From CAIUPE01 sp046091665 (GTDB taxonomy: Bacteria; Pseudomonadota; Alphaproteobacteria; Rhizobiales; Beijerinckiaceae): 49,526 bases of DNA. The notes beneath the pieces were generated by a model. That model saw only the letters and a program-made list of their open reading frames with translations. It was not told the origin of the DNA and did no database searches. Each line of letters begins with the position of its first letter. Position 1 is the stretch's first letter. The stretch is from the NCBI GenBank assembly GCA_046091665.1, contig JBJTCD010000022.1, positions 1 through 49,526 on the forward strand, given 5' to 3'. This document shows, piece by piece, positions 41,325 to 49,331 of the stretch. The translations under genes and the position numbers were made by a program.

Positions 41325-41963
41325 TCACCGCTCGGGACGATGGGCAGAGACAATGGCCTGATATAAGTCTTTCAGCACTTCGGGCGCATCATCAGTCAAT
41401 GCAACAATATCCGGCGCAAAAGCCACAAATTCAGCCCCTGTTTCAGCAAGCGCCACGGCCATCTCGTGATCACTCGCAAAGGCCACGCACGGCGTTTGGA
41501 AAAGTTCCGCCCACCAGGCGGCGCGCTCAAGAACAGCGGATGAGGCAGGCAGTGATCCATCAGCACGCGGCTCACCAAACATCACATAATCGGTGCCGGC
41601 TTCGGCAGCCTCCATTGCATCGTGACGCGCTTTTAAGCCACCAACGCCCACAATCCGATCAAGCGGTTTTAACACCGCAAGCGCTTCTAAAAGTGAAGCA
41701 GTGCTTGTGAGGTGAACACCGTCGGCACCTGTGCGCGCGACCAGCTCAAAGGCATCAACCAAGAGCAAGGCGGCATTATGGTTTTGAACAATCGCGGCAA
41801 CGGATTTTGCGTGATTGATGCGCGCACGATCATCACTCCCAGTTACCGGAAGGATGACGGCATCAAAGGGCACCGCTTCAACAAGTGGTGCCAAACGCGC
41901 GCACAGCACTTCGGTATTGTCTTCCGAAGGCGCAAAAAGAATGAGACGCGCGGCATCACTCAT
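41325..41963 (-). CDS. ThiE/TenI-like protein lacking catalytic motifs
   Basis: The 212-residue protein has the TIM-barrel thiamine-phosphate synthase fold, with ARTGADGVHLTSTASLLEAL at about 74-93 and VGVGGLKARHDAMEAAEAGTDYVMFGEP at about 101-128. True ThiE has a glutamine after GVHL (GVHLGQ), an N-terminal QxR/K pyrophosphate motif and a TxTK loop after FGP; here these are replaced by T, are missing, and are RADGS. It is therefore unlikely to make thiamine phosphate and may be a TenI-like paralogue or a new enzyme. It sits 30 bases after fba on the same strand. No thiamine riboswitch was seen nearby. Confidence 0.72.
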   Translation of the reverse strand: MSDAARLILFAPSEDNTEVLCARLAPLVEAVPFDAVILPVTGSDDRARINHAKSVAAIVQNHNAALLLVDAFELVARTGADGVHLTSTASLLEALAVLKPLDRIVGVGGLKARHDAMEAAEAGTDYVMFGEPRADGSLPASSAVLERAAWWAELFQTPCVAFASDHEMAVALAETGAEFVAFAPDIVALTDDAPEVLKDLYQAIVSAHRPER

Positions 41964-41993
41964 GATCACAAATCCCGCGCGTTCTTTTCACTC

Positions 41994-43061
41994 TTATCCG
42001 AAGACCGGATCGAGTTTGCCGGCAGCATAGAGTTTCGCCATGTCAGCAAGCGTATGGATCTTGCCAAATTTTGAAGCTTTGCCTGCCGTGCCGAATTCTT
42101 CAAAACGCTGCTTGCAGAGTTTTGTCATCGCATCCATGGCAGGCTTCAAATATTTACGCGGATCGAATTCGCCCGGATTTTCTGCAAGCACTTTGCGCAC
42201 CTGACCCGTCATCGCCATGCGATTATCGGTATCGATATTCACTTTACGCACGCCATTCTTGATGCCGCGTTGGATTTCTTCCACCGGCACGCCCCAAGTC
42301 TGTGGCATTTTTCCGCCATAGGCGTTGATGATGTCCTGCAAATCCTGCGGCACCGACGACGAACCATGCATCACAAGATGCGTGTTTGGCAGCAAGCGAT
42401 GGATTTCTTCGATCACATGCATCGCGAGGATCGCACCATCGGGCTTGCGCGTGAATTTATACGCGCCATGTGATGTGCCCATGGCAATCGCGAGCGCATC
42501 AACTTTTGTGGCACGCACAAATTCGACCGCTTCTTTCGGGTTAGTCAAAAGCTGATCATGCGAGAGCTTGCCTTCAAAGCCGTGGCCATCTTCCTTCTCG
42601 CCTTCACCAGTTTCGAGCGAACCCAGCACACCCAATTCACCTTCAACCGAAATACCGCCGAGATGCGCCATATCGGTCACGCGCTTGGTGATGCCGACAT
42701 TATATTCCCAGTCGCCCGGAGTCTTGCCGTCTTCTTTCAACGAACCATCCATCATCACCGATGTAAAGCCTGCTTGAATGGCGGTCATGCAGGTCGCGGC
42801 GTTGTTACCATGATCAAGATGAACGCAGATTGGAATCTGCGGAAAGATTTCGGTCAACGCATCCATCATATGTTTCAACATAATATCATGCGCATAAGAA
42901 CGCGCACCGCGTGAGGCTTGCAAAATCACCGGCGCGTCGGTTTCAGCAGCAGCCGCAAGGATCGCGTTCGCCTGTTCCATATTGTTGATGTTGAATGCAG
43001 GCACGCCATAGCCGTGTTCAGCCGCGTGATCGAGCATTTGTCTCATTGTAATGCGTGCCAT
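41994..43061 (-). CDS. fbaA: Class II fructose-bisphosphate aldolase
   Basis: The zinc enzyme splits or forms fructose-1,6-bisphosphate in glycolysis, gluconeogenesis and the Calvin cycle. The 355-residue protein has GVPAFNINNMEQANAIL near the start, the zinc/catalytic CVHLDHGNNAATCMTAIQAGFTSVMMDGS at about 77-105, a second zinc histidine near LAIAMGTSHGAYKF, and HGSSSVPQD. It is the CbbA/FbaA long type. It is 50 bases after pgk in a tkt-gap-pgk-fba cluster, an order typical of autotrophic or gluconeogenic alphaproteobacteria. No Rubisco or phosphoribulokinase gene is in the window. Confidence 0.95.
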   Translation of the reverse strand: MARITMRQMLDHAAEHGYGVPAFNINNMEQANAILAAAAETDAPVILQASRGARSYAHDIMLKHMMDALTEIFPQIPICVHLDHGNNAATCMTAIQAGFTSVMMDGSLKEDGKTPGDWEYNVGITKRVTDMAHLGGISVEGELGVLGSLETGEGEKEDGHGFEGKLSHDQLLTNPKEAVEFVRATKVDALAIAMGTSHGAYKFTRKPDGAILAMHVIEEIHRLLPNTHLVMHGSSSVPQDLQDIINAYGGKMPQTWGVPVEEIQRGIKNGVRKVNIDTDNRMAMTGQVRKVLAENPGEFDPRKYLKPAMDAMTKLCKQRFEEFGTAGKASKFGKIHTLADMAKLYAAGKLDPVFG

Positions 43062-43111
43062 AATCCTAAATCCCCTTTTGTCTTTTCGACGATTTACAAA
43101 TCACTTTGTGT

Positions 43112-44305
43112 TTATGAGCGCCTCAACGCATCAACGCCCGGCAAGGGCTTGCCTTCAAGCCATTCGAGAAACGCACCGCCTGCGGTTGATACATAGGTAA
43201 AATCATCAGCGGCGCCTGCGTGATTGAGTGCTGCGACCGTATCACCACCGCCAGCCACGGAGAGAAGCTGACCGGCTTTGGTGAGGCGTGCGGCTTCTTT
43301 GGCAACCGCATTTGTACCCGTGTCAAAAGGCTCGAGTTCGAACGCACCGAAGGGGCCGTTCCAGACGAGTGTTTTCGCTGTGCTGAGCTTTGCCGCAACG
43401 GCATTGATCGATTGCGGGCCAATATCGAGGATCATGTCGTCGGCACCGACGGCATCAACGGAGACAACTCTGTTTGCCGCATGCGCTTTGAATTCGGAAG
43501 CCACAGTCGCATCAATCGGCAATACGATTTCGCAGCCTGATGCTTTGGCTGTATCGAGTACAGCGCGCGCGGTATCGAGCAGATCTTTTTCGCAAAGCGA
43601 TTTGCCGACAGCCTTGCCAAGTGCTGCGAGGAACGTGTTCGCCATACCACCGCCGATAACGAGAATATTCACTTTTTTCACAAGATTGCCGAGAAGCTCA
43701 AGCTTTGTCGAGACTTTCGCACCACCGACAACCGCGAGCACGGGACGTACAGGCTGTTCGAGCGCGTTGGCGAGGGCTTCGATTTCCGCCTGCATTGTGC
43801 GGCCTGCGTAAGCGGGCAACACTTTCGCCAAGCCTTCGGTCGAGGCATGTGCCCGATGCGCTGCAGAGAAGGCATCATTCACATAAACATCACCATTCGC
43901 TGCGAGCGCTTTAACGAAATCAGCTTCGTTCTTTTCTTCTTCCTTATGAAAACGCGTATTCTCGAGGCAGACAATCTCGCCATTCTTCATCGCATCAACG
44001 GCGCGCTTTGCCGCGTCACCAATGCAATCATCCGCAAAACCGACAGGTCGACCGAGACGCTTGGCGAGTTCTGCGGCGACGGGTTTCAGTGATTCTTTCG
44101 GATCAACGCCTTTTGGGCGACCAAAATGCGCGAGCAAAATCACCTTGCCGCCTTTATCTGCAATCTCGCGGATGGTCGGCAGAATGCGATCAATGCGAGT
44201 TGCGTCGGTCACACGACCCTCTTCCATCGGCACGTTGAGATCAACACGGACAAGAGCGCGCTTGCCAGAAACTGATGCGTCGTCGAGCGTATGGAAGAGA
44301 GACAT
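43112..44305 (-). CDS. pgk: Phosphoglycerate kinase
   Basis: Pgk transfers phosphate between 1,3-bisphosphoglycerate and ADP. The 397-residue protein has RALVRVDLNVPMEEGRVTD at about 14-32, LLAHFGRPKG, the Rossmann-like LAVVGGAKVSTKLELLGNL near residue 195, VWNGPFGAFE and the nucleotide loop SVAGGGDTVAALN. All substrate-binding segments are intact. It lies 12 bases after gap, so the two are tightly coupled. GAGGAA precedes the ATG. Confidence 0.97.
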   Translation of the reverse strand: MSLFHTLDDASVSGKRALVRVDLNVPMEEGRVTDATRIDRILPTIREIADKGGKVILLAHFGRPKGVDPKESLKPVAAELAKRLGRPVGFADDCIGDAAKRAVDAMKNGEIVCLENTRFHKEEEKNEADFVKALAANGDVYVNDAFSAAHRAHASTEGLAKVLPAYAGRTMQAEIEALANALEQPVRPVLAVVGGAKVSTKLELLGNLVKKVNILVIGGGMANTFLAALGKAVGKSLCEKDLLDTARAVLDTAKASGCEIVLPIDATVASEFKAHAANRVVSVDAVGADDMILDIGPQSINAVAAKLSTAKTLVWNGPFGAFELEPFDTGTNAVAKEAARLTKAGQLLSVAGGGDTVAALNHAGAADDFTYVSTAGGAFLEWLEGKPLPGVDALRRS

Positions 44306-44317
44306 CGTTATCGTTCC

Positions 44318-45325
44318 TCAGATCAACTTACCCATCGCAACCGCCGTATCACCCATGCGGTTCGAGAAGCCCCATTCATTGTCATACCAAGTGAGGATCG
44401 AGCAGAGCGTGCCGTCCATCACTTTGGTTTGATCCATGTGGAAGATCGACGAGTGCGGATCATGATTGAAATCGATCGAGACATTCGGCGCGGTCGTGTA
44501 ACCGAGAATGCCCTTCAAAGGACCTTCAGCGGCAGCTTTGATCGCCGCATTGATTTCGTCCTTGGTCGTTGCGCGCTTGGCCACGAATTTCAAATCAACA
44601 ACCGACACATTCGGCGTTGGCACACGCATCGCAAAACCATCAAGCTTGCCATTGAGTTCCGGCAAAACGAGACCCACAGCCTTTGCTGCACCGGTTGATG
44701 TTGGGATCATCGAAAGCGCTGCCGCGCGGCCGCGATAGAGATCCTTATGCATCGTATCAAGTGTTGGTTGATCGCCCGTGTAGGAATGGATCGTCGTCAT
44801 CATGCCCTTCTCGATGCCGATGATGTCGTTCAACACTTTCGCAACCGGCGAGAGGCAATTCGTCGTGCATGAGGCGTTCGAGACGACGAGATGATCTTTG
44901 GTGAGCTTCTGATGGTTGACGCCGAAGACAACCGTGAGATCGGCGCCATCAGCGGGTGCTGAAACGAGCACGCGCTTTGCGCCTGCTGTCAAATGGGCCG
45001 ACGCTTTGTCTTTCGATGTGAAAATGCCCGTGCATTCAAGCGCGATATCAATGCCGAGATCCTTGTGCGGCAATTGCGCCGGATCGCGCACCGCTGTCAC
45101 CTTGATCGGACCACGACCGACATTGATCGTATCGCCCTCAACCGTCACTGTGCCCGGAAATTTGCCATGCACGGAGTCATAACGCATCAAATGCGCATTG
45201 GTCTCAACGGGGCCCAAATCATTGATCGCCACGACTTCGATATCGGTGCGGCCCGATTCAATAATCGCGCGCAAAACATTGCGGCCGATACGGCCAAAGC
45301 CATTAATGGCTACACGAACGGTCAT
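44318..45325 (-). CDS. gap: Glyceraldehyde-3-phosphate dehydrogenase
   Basis: The enzyme oxidises and phosphorylates glyceraldehyde-3-phosphate, or runs in reverse in gluconeogenesis and carbon fixation. The 335-residue protein begins VRVAINGFGRIGRNVLRA (Rossmann G-x-G-x-x-G at 9-14), has the catalytic C153 in SNASCTTNCLSP and the C-terminal WYDNEWGFSNRM. The ATG at 45323-45325 is chosen because GAGGAG lies six bases upstream; an ATG at 45331 directly abuts that site. Two hairpins with T-runs lie between tkt and this gene. Confidence 0.96.
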   Translation of the reverse strand: MTVRVAINGFGRIGRNVLRAIIESGRTDIEVVAINDLGPVETNAHLMRYDSVHGKFPGTVTVEGDTINVGRGPIKVTAVRDPAQLPHKDLGIDIALECTGIFTSKDKASAHLTAGAKRVLVSAPADGADLTVVFGVNHQKLTKDHLVVSNASCTTNCLSPVAKVLNDIIGIEKGMMTTIHSYTGDQPTLDTMHKDLYRGRAAALSMIPTSTGAAKAVGLVLPELNGKLDGFAMRVPTPNVSVVDLKFVAKRATTKDEINAAIKAAAEGPLKGILGYTTAPNVSIDFNHDPHSSIFHMDQTKVMDGTLCSILTWYDNEWGFSNRMGDTAVAMGKLI

Positions 45326-45355
45326 AGTCATCTCCTCGCATGTAAAATCGTCAAA

Positions 45356-45412
45356 AGCCTCGCGCTCACGAGGCTCATCATCACGCTACAAAAGCGCCTT
45401 AACGAAGGCGCT
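45356..45412 (-). terminator. Two tandem hairpins with T-runs between tkt and gap
   Basis: On the minus strand, AGCGCCTT and AAGGCGCT (45412-45405 and 45400-45393, loop 4) cover the tkt stop codon and are followed by TTTTG. AGCCTCG and CGAGGCT (45375-45369 and 45362-45356, loop 6) follow and are again followed by TTTTG. Both are short and probably partial terminators or processing sites that set the tkt:gap ratio. Confidence 0.6.
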
Positions 45413-47378
45413 CTGACACTTTTTCAACAACAGCCTCGGCGGTGATGCCGAACTGCTTGTAGAGTTCCTTATAAGGCGCGCTCGCGCCAAAGCCGGTCAT
45501 GCCGACAAAGATACCGCTGGTGCCGATGATCTGATCCCAGCCTTGACGCACACCCGCTTCAATCGCGACATTGACTTTGGCCTTGCCAAGAACAGAAGCG
45601 CGGTAAGCGTCATCCTGACGGTTGAACATCTCAAAGCTCGGCACCGAAACCACACGCGCTTTGATGCCTTTCGCAGCCAATTGTTCACGCGCTGCTGCGG
45701 CGATTTCAACTTCGGAGCCTGATGCGAAAATCGAAACATCAGCCGCACCATCGGCTGCGATCAATTCATAGGCGCCGCGCGCGCACCGATTTTCGCTCGC
45801 ATTATCTTTGCGCAACTGCACGAGATTTTGACGCGTCAAAGCGAGAATGCTCGGCGTGCAAGTTTCACCAAGCGCGATCTCCCAGCATTCTGCCGTTTCA
45901 ACCACATCAGCAGGGCGGAACACGTTGAGATTGGGAATGACACGCAAAGCGGCGAGATGCTCGACCGGTTGATGGGTGGGTCCATCTTCACCAAGGCCAA
46001 TTGAATCATGCGTCATCACATGGATGGCACGCACGCCCATCAATGCAGCCAAACGCAGAGCGGGACGGAAATAATCGGTGAAAACCATGAAGGTCGCATC
46101 TGACGGAATGATGCCGCCATGTAGCGCCATGCCATTCACAGCCGCCGCCATGCCATGTTCGCGAATGCCGTAATGAATGTAACGACCGGCATAAGAACCC
46201 GGTGCCATTGGCGTGATGTTTTTCGTCTTCGTGTTGTTTGAGGGCGTCAAATCCGCCGATCCCAGCACGAGCTCCGGCACCGCTTCGGTGATCGCTTCAA
46301 GCGCCATTTCAGACGCTTTGCGGGTTGCAACCGTTTGCGGTTCAGCAGCATATTTAGCTTTCAATGCCGCAATCGCGTCGTTCAATTTTGGTGACGGCTT
46401 ACCGCCCATACGGCGCTCAAACTCAGCTGACTTCGAAGACGCAGCCAAACGCTTCTTCCATTCGGCATGAGCCGCTTGCGAGCGCTTGGCATTGGAACGC
46501 CAGGCTTCAAGCACATCCGCATCGACATGGAAGGGCTCGGGCGAAAGGCCGAGCGCCTCTTTCGTGGCCGCTAATTCTTCTGCACCCAAAGGTTCGCCAT
46601 GCGCTTTGGACGTGCCCGCCTTCTTCGGCGCGCCAAAACCGATTGTTGTTTTGCACGCGATCATCACCGGACGATCCGATTTTTTCGCGCGTTCAACGGC
46701 AGCAAGAATGGCTGATTGATCATGACCATCAACCGCGTCTGTTGCCCAACCGGCGGATTCAAAACGTTTACGCTGATCAACAGAATCCGCAATCGACAAA
46801 GGCCCATCGATGGAGATGCCATTATCATCCCACAACACGATCAAACGATTGAGTTTGAGATGGCCCGCGAGCGCAATCGCTTCTTGCGAAATGCCTTCCA
46901 TGAGATCGCCATCGGATGCGAGCACATAAGTGTAGTGATCGACGAGGTCAGAACCGAATTCAGCATTGAGATGACGCTCGGCAAGCGCAAAACCCACCGC
47001 TGTCGAAATGCCTTGGCCAAGCGGTCCGGTTGTCATTTCAACGCCCGGCGTATGACCCACTTCCGGATGGCCCGGAGTCTTCGAGCCCCATTGGCGGAAG
47101 CTCTTCAGTTCATCGAGCGTCATGCCCGGCGTGCCGGTAAGATAGAGAAGCGCATAAAGCAACATCGAGCCGTGACCGGCCGAGAGAATGAAACGATCAC
47201 GATCAGCCCAATGCGGATCGGCGGGATCGAATTTCAGGACTTTGGTGTAAAGAACGGTCGCGATATCGGCCGCGCCCATCGGAAGACCGGGATGACCGGA
47301 TTTGGCTTTCTCAACCCCATCCATGGCCAATGACCGAATGGCATGGGCCATCCGCGTGTCGAGCGCGAGCGCGTTCAT
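45399..47378 (-). CDS. tkt: Transketolase
   Basis: Transketolase moves two-carbon units in the pentose phosphate and Calvin pathways with thiamine diphosphate. The 659-residue protein has KSGHPGLPMGAADIATVLY at about 26-44, GHGSMLLYALLYLTG, the ThDP-binding stretch VLASDGDLMEGISQEAIALAGHLKLNRLIVLWDDNGI near residue 150, ATTIGFG-like CKTTIGFGAPKKAGT, and GIREHGMAAAVNGMALHGG in the pyrimidine domain. It is the first gene of the tkt-gap-pgk-fba cluster. AAAGGA precedes the ATG. The 263-base upstream region holds a TGCACTGCA palindrome. Confidence 0.96.
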   Translation of the reverse strand: MNALALDTRMAHAIRSLAMDGVEKAKSGHPGLPMGAADIATVLYTKVLKFDPADPHWADRDRFILSAGHGSMLLYALLYLTGTPGMTLDELKSFRQWGSKTPGHPEVGHTPGVEMTTGPLGQGISTAVGFALAERHLNAEFGSDLVDHYTYVLASDGDLMEGISQEAIALAGHLKLNRLIVLWDDNGISIDGPLSIADSVDQRKRFESAGWATDAVDGHDQSAILAAVERAKKSDRPVMIACKTTIGFGAPKKAGTSKAHGEPLGAEELAATKEALGLSPEPFHVDADVLEAWRSNAKRSQAAHAEWKKRLAASSKSAEFERRMGGKPSPKLNDAIAALKAKYAAEPQTVATRKASEMALEAITEAVPELVLGSADLTPSNNTKTKNITPMAPGSYAGRYIHYGIREHGMAAAVNGMALHGGIIPSDATFMVFTDYFRPALRLAALMGVRAIHVMTHDSIGLGEDGPTHQPVEHLAALRVIPNLNVFRPADVVETAECWEIALGETCTPSILALTRQNLVQLRKDNASENRCARGAYELIAADGAADVSIFASGSEVEIAAAAREQLAAKGIKARVVSVPSFEMFNRQDDAYRASVLGKAKVNVAIEAGVRQGWDQIIGTSGIFVGMTGFGASAPYKELYKQFGITAEAVVEKVSERLR

Positions 47379-47511
47379 TATTTTAGTCCTTTCGTCGAAT
47401 GCGGAGGTTCTGTAACACCCCTCCCCCGCGAGTCAATTACCAACCGCTTCCCTTTGTCGCAGGCGTGCATTGCACTGCACAAATGCCTGACGATCTTACG
47501 CTCCGATACGG
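47379..47511 (-). promoter_or_regulatory. tkt upstream region with TGCACTGCA palindrome
   Basis: This region should hold the tkt promoter. TGCACTGCA at 47471-47479 sits in the larger dyad GCATT...AATGC (47467-47471, 47482-47486), itself flanked by AGGC and GCCT. The same 9-base core is upstream of aceA and at the start of a GNAT gene. No convincing -35/-10 pair was assigned. Confidence 0.45.
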
Positions 47512-47537
47512 AAAAAGCGGCCCCGAAGAGGCCGCTT
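47512..47537 (-). terminator. Intrinsic terminator after the small unknown gene
   Basis: AAGCGGCC (47515-47522) and GGCCGCTT (47530-47537) form an 8-base stem with a 7-base loop. On the minus strand it is followed by a run of T, so it ends the 47642-47878 transcript. About 100 bases without features separate it from that stop codon. Confidence 0.88.
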
Positions 47538-47641
47538 CCCCGTCAATTGTCTTGCTTTTCTTGGCCTGCCTGTAATTCACAAGCTGAATTTGTAATTTAC
47601 CACGCAGCAAGCGACCAATTGGGTCACTCGGACGCGAAAAA

Positions 47642-47878
47642 TCACGCGCCTTTTTGCTTCACGACGATCGGCATCAGAAGATCGCCCCAATAGCCGCCTT
47701 CGGCATGATGGCGGGCGGTGCGTTGCAGCTCGACCGACAGGCCCGCCTCAACCGCGCGCATCACGGCTTGGTTCAAGCGGTGGAGATCATTGGCGAGCAT
47801 ACGAATGGCGCTCTTCTGCGCTTCATTCATTTCGGTTGTGAGTTCTTCAGTGCGTTCTTTCACACGTGTTCTGGTCAT
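47642..47878 (-). CDS. Small conserved-looking protein of unknown function
   Basis: I do not recognise this 78-residue protein. It is predominantly helical, with a charged N-terminal helix (RVKERTEELTTEMNEAQKSAIRML) and a second helix (DLHRLNQAVMRAVEAGLSVELQRT), ending in HHAEGGYWGDLLMP. No membrane span or metal motif is seen. The ATG at 47876-47878 has GAGG nine bases upstream; an upstream in-frame start at 47935 would translate the heptamer repeats and is rejected. It is downstream of aceA on the same strand, separated by a palindromic repeat, and is followed by a strong terminator, which supports it as a real gene. Confidence 0.65.
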   Translation of the reverse strand: MTRTRVKERTEELTTEMNEAQKSAIRMLANDLHRLNQAVMRAVEAGLSVELQRTARHHAEGGYWGDLLMPIVVKQKGA

Positions 47879-47898
47879 GGGGTGTTTCCTCTGTTTTA

Positions 47899-47933
47899 GT
47901 GAATGGTGAATGGTGAGTGGCGAATTGTGAGTC
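47899..47933. repeat. Degenerate heptamer tandem repeats
   Basis: Five 7-base units follow each other: GTGAATG, GTGAATG, GTGAGTG, GCGAATT, GTGAGTC. They lie between the small unknown gene and a palindromic dispersed repeat. Such heptamer runs are usually hypervariable in copy number. Confidence 0.7.
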
Positions 47934-47939
47934 ATGTTT

Positions 47940-48027
47940 CCGTCATTGCGAACGAATGTGAAGCAATCCAGTTGATGTTAAAGAAAGAGTCTGGATTGCT
48001 TCGTCGTTTCACTCCTCGCAATGACGG
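47940..48027. repeat. Dispersed palindromic (REP/MITE-like) element
   Basis: The outer arms CCGTCATTGCGA (47940-47951) and TCGCAATGACGG (48016-48027) are perfect inverted repeats, as are the inner arms AGCAATCCAG (47962-47971) and CTGGATTGCT (47991-48000), around a 19-base loop. Sequences built on CGTCATTGCGA and AGCAATCCAG are a widely dispersed palindromic repeat in many bacteria, from memory. It lies eight bases after the aceA stop codon and would fold in the 3' end of the aceA mRNA. Confidence 0.82.
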
Positions 48028-48035
48028 AGTGGTGA

Positions 48036-49331
48036 TTACTCCGCCGCATGCTTCTGAAATTGCGCGGCTTCGGTTGATTCACCCATCGCGGTTGTCGATG
48101 ATTGACCGGCCGAAATCGTTGTGGCAACGAGATCGAAATAACCTGTACCGACTTCGCGCTGATGGCGCGTCGCAGTGTAACCTTTCGATTCCGAGGCAAA
48201 TTCAGCCTGCTGCAATTCCGAGTAAGCAGCCATGCCACGATCTTTGTAACCAAGCGCAAGCTCGAACATGCCGTGATTGAGCGCATGGAAGCCTGCGAGT
48301 GTCACAAATTGGAATTTGTAACCCATCGCACCCAACTCACGTTGGAACTTGGCAATCGTGGCTTCATCGAGCTTGGCTTTCCAGTTGAATGAAGGCGAGC
48401 AGTTGTAAGCCATCATCTTGCCGGGATGTTTCTTCTGTAAGGCTTCAGCGAATTTCTTCGCGTCGTTCAAATCCGGATGCGATGTTTCCCACCAGATCAA
48501 ATCAGCAATGTTTGCAAAAGCAAGACCACGCGAAATGCAATGATCAAGCCCCGTGCCTTCCTTTAAACGATAGAAGCCTTCCGGCGTGCGCGAATTTTCT
48601 TCAATGAAAGGACGATCGCGTTCATCAACATCGGATGTGATCAGACGCGCTGATTCAGCATCAGTACGCGCGACTGTAATGGTTGGAACACCCATCACGT
48701 CAGCCGCCAAGCGTGCCGCAACGAGATTGCGCTCATGCGCCGCTGTCGGGATCAACACTTTGCCGCCGAGATGGCCGCATTTCTTCTCGGAAGCCAACTG
48801 ATCTTCAAAGTGCACGCCAGCAGCGCCCGCTTCGATATAGGCTTTCATGATTTCATAGGAGTTGAGCGGTCCACCGAAGCCGGCTTCAGCATCTGCAACA
48901 ATCGGCAAGAACCAGTCGCGCTTCGCGCCACCTTCCGAATGTTCGACTTCATCAGCGCGTTTCAAAGTGCGGTTGATGCGGCGGCAGAGTTCCGGACCCG
49001 CATTCGCCGGATAAAGCGACTGATCAGGATACATCGCGCCTGCGGTGTTGGCGTCAGCGGCCACCTGCCAGCCGGAGAGATAGATGGCTTTAAGGCCCGC
49101 GCGCGCCATCTGCATCGCTTGGTTACCGGTCACAGCGCCGAGGGCGTTGATATAGGGTTCGCTCTTCAAAAGCTCCCAGAGCTTGTTGGCGCCGCGTTCG
49201 GCGAGCGTTTGCGCGATCGGGAAGGAGCCCCGAAGCCTTACGACCTCTTCGACCGAATAAGGGCGCTTGATACCGTCGAAACGGCCTTGGGGCGCATTCG
49301 GCACGAGAGTTTCAAAAGTCGGCTTGCTCAT
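48036..49331 (-). CDS. aceA: Isocitrate lyase
   Basis: Isocitrate lyase splits isocitrate to glyoxylate and succinate, the entry to the glyoxylate bypass needed for growth on acetate, fatty acids or polyhydroxybutyrate. The 431-residue protein has the catalytic KKCGH at 183-187 (C185), the metal-binding VADAEAGFGGPLNSYEIMKAYIEAGAAGVHFEDQ at about 145-178, and TEG-type substrate-binding region NCSPSFNW. Length fits the short bacterial form. GGAAG lies six bases before the ATG. The upstream region is AT-rich and contains the TGCACTGCAACAT motif. Malate synthase is not in the window. Confidence 0.96.
   Translation of the reverse strand: MSKPTFETLVPNAPQGRFDGIKRPYSVEEVVRLRGSFPIAQTLAERGANKLWELLKSEPYINALGAVTGNQAMQMARAGLKAIYLSGWQVAADANTAGAMYPDQSLYPANAGPELCRRINRTLKRADEVEHSEGGAKRDWFLPIVADAEAGFGGPLNSYEIMKAYIEAGAAGVHFEDQLASEKKCGHLGGKVLIPTAAHERNLVAARLAADVMGVPTITVARTDAESARLITSDVDERDRPFIEENSRTPEGFYRLKEGTGLDHCISRGLAFANIADLIWWETSHPDLNDAKKFAEALQKKHPGKMMAYNCSPSFNWKAKLDEATIAKFQRELGAMGYKFQFVTLAGFHALNHGMFELALGYKDRGMAAYSELQQAEFASESKGYTATRHQREVGTGYFDLVATTISAGQSSTTAMGESTEAAQFQKHAAE

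Noticed and set aside
41964..42000. TPP riboswitch before the ThiE-like gene
   Set aside because: Only 30 bases separate it from fba and no THI-box sequence (CUGAGA) is there.
47879..47935. N-terminal extension of the small unknown protein (MTHNSPLTIHHSLK)
   Set aside because: It is a translation of the degenerate heptamer repeats and lacks a ribosome binding site.
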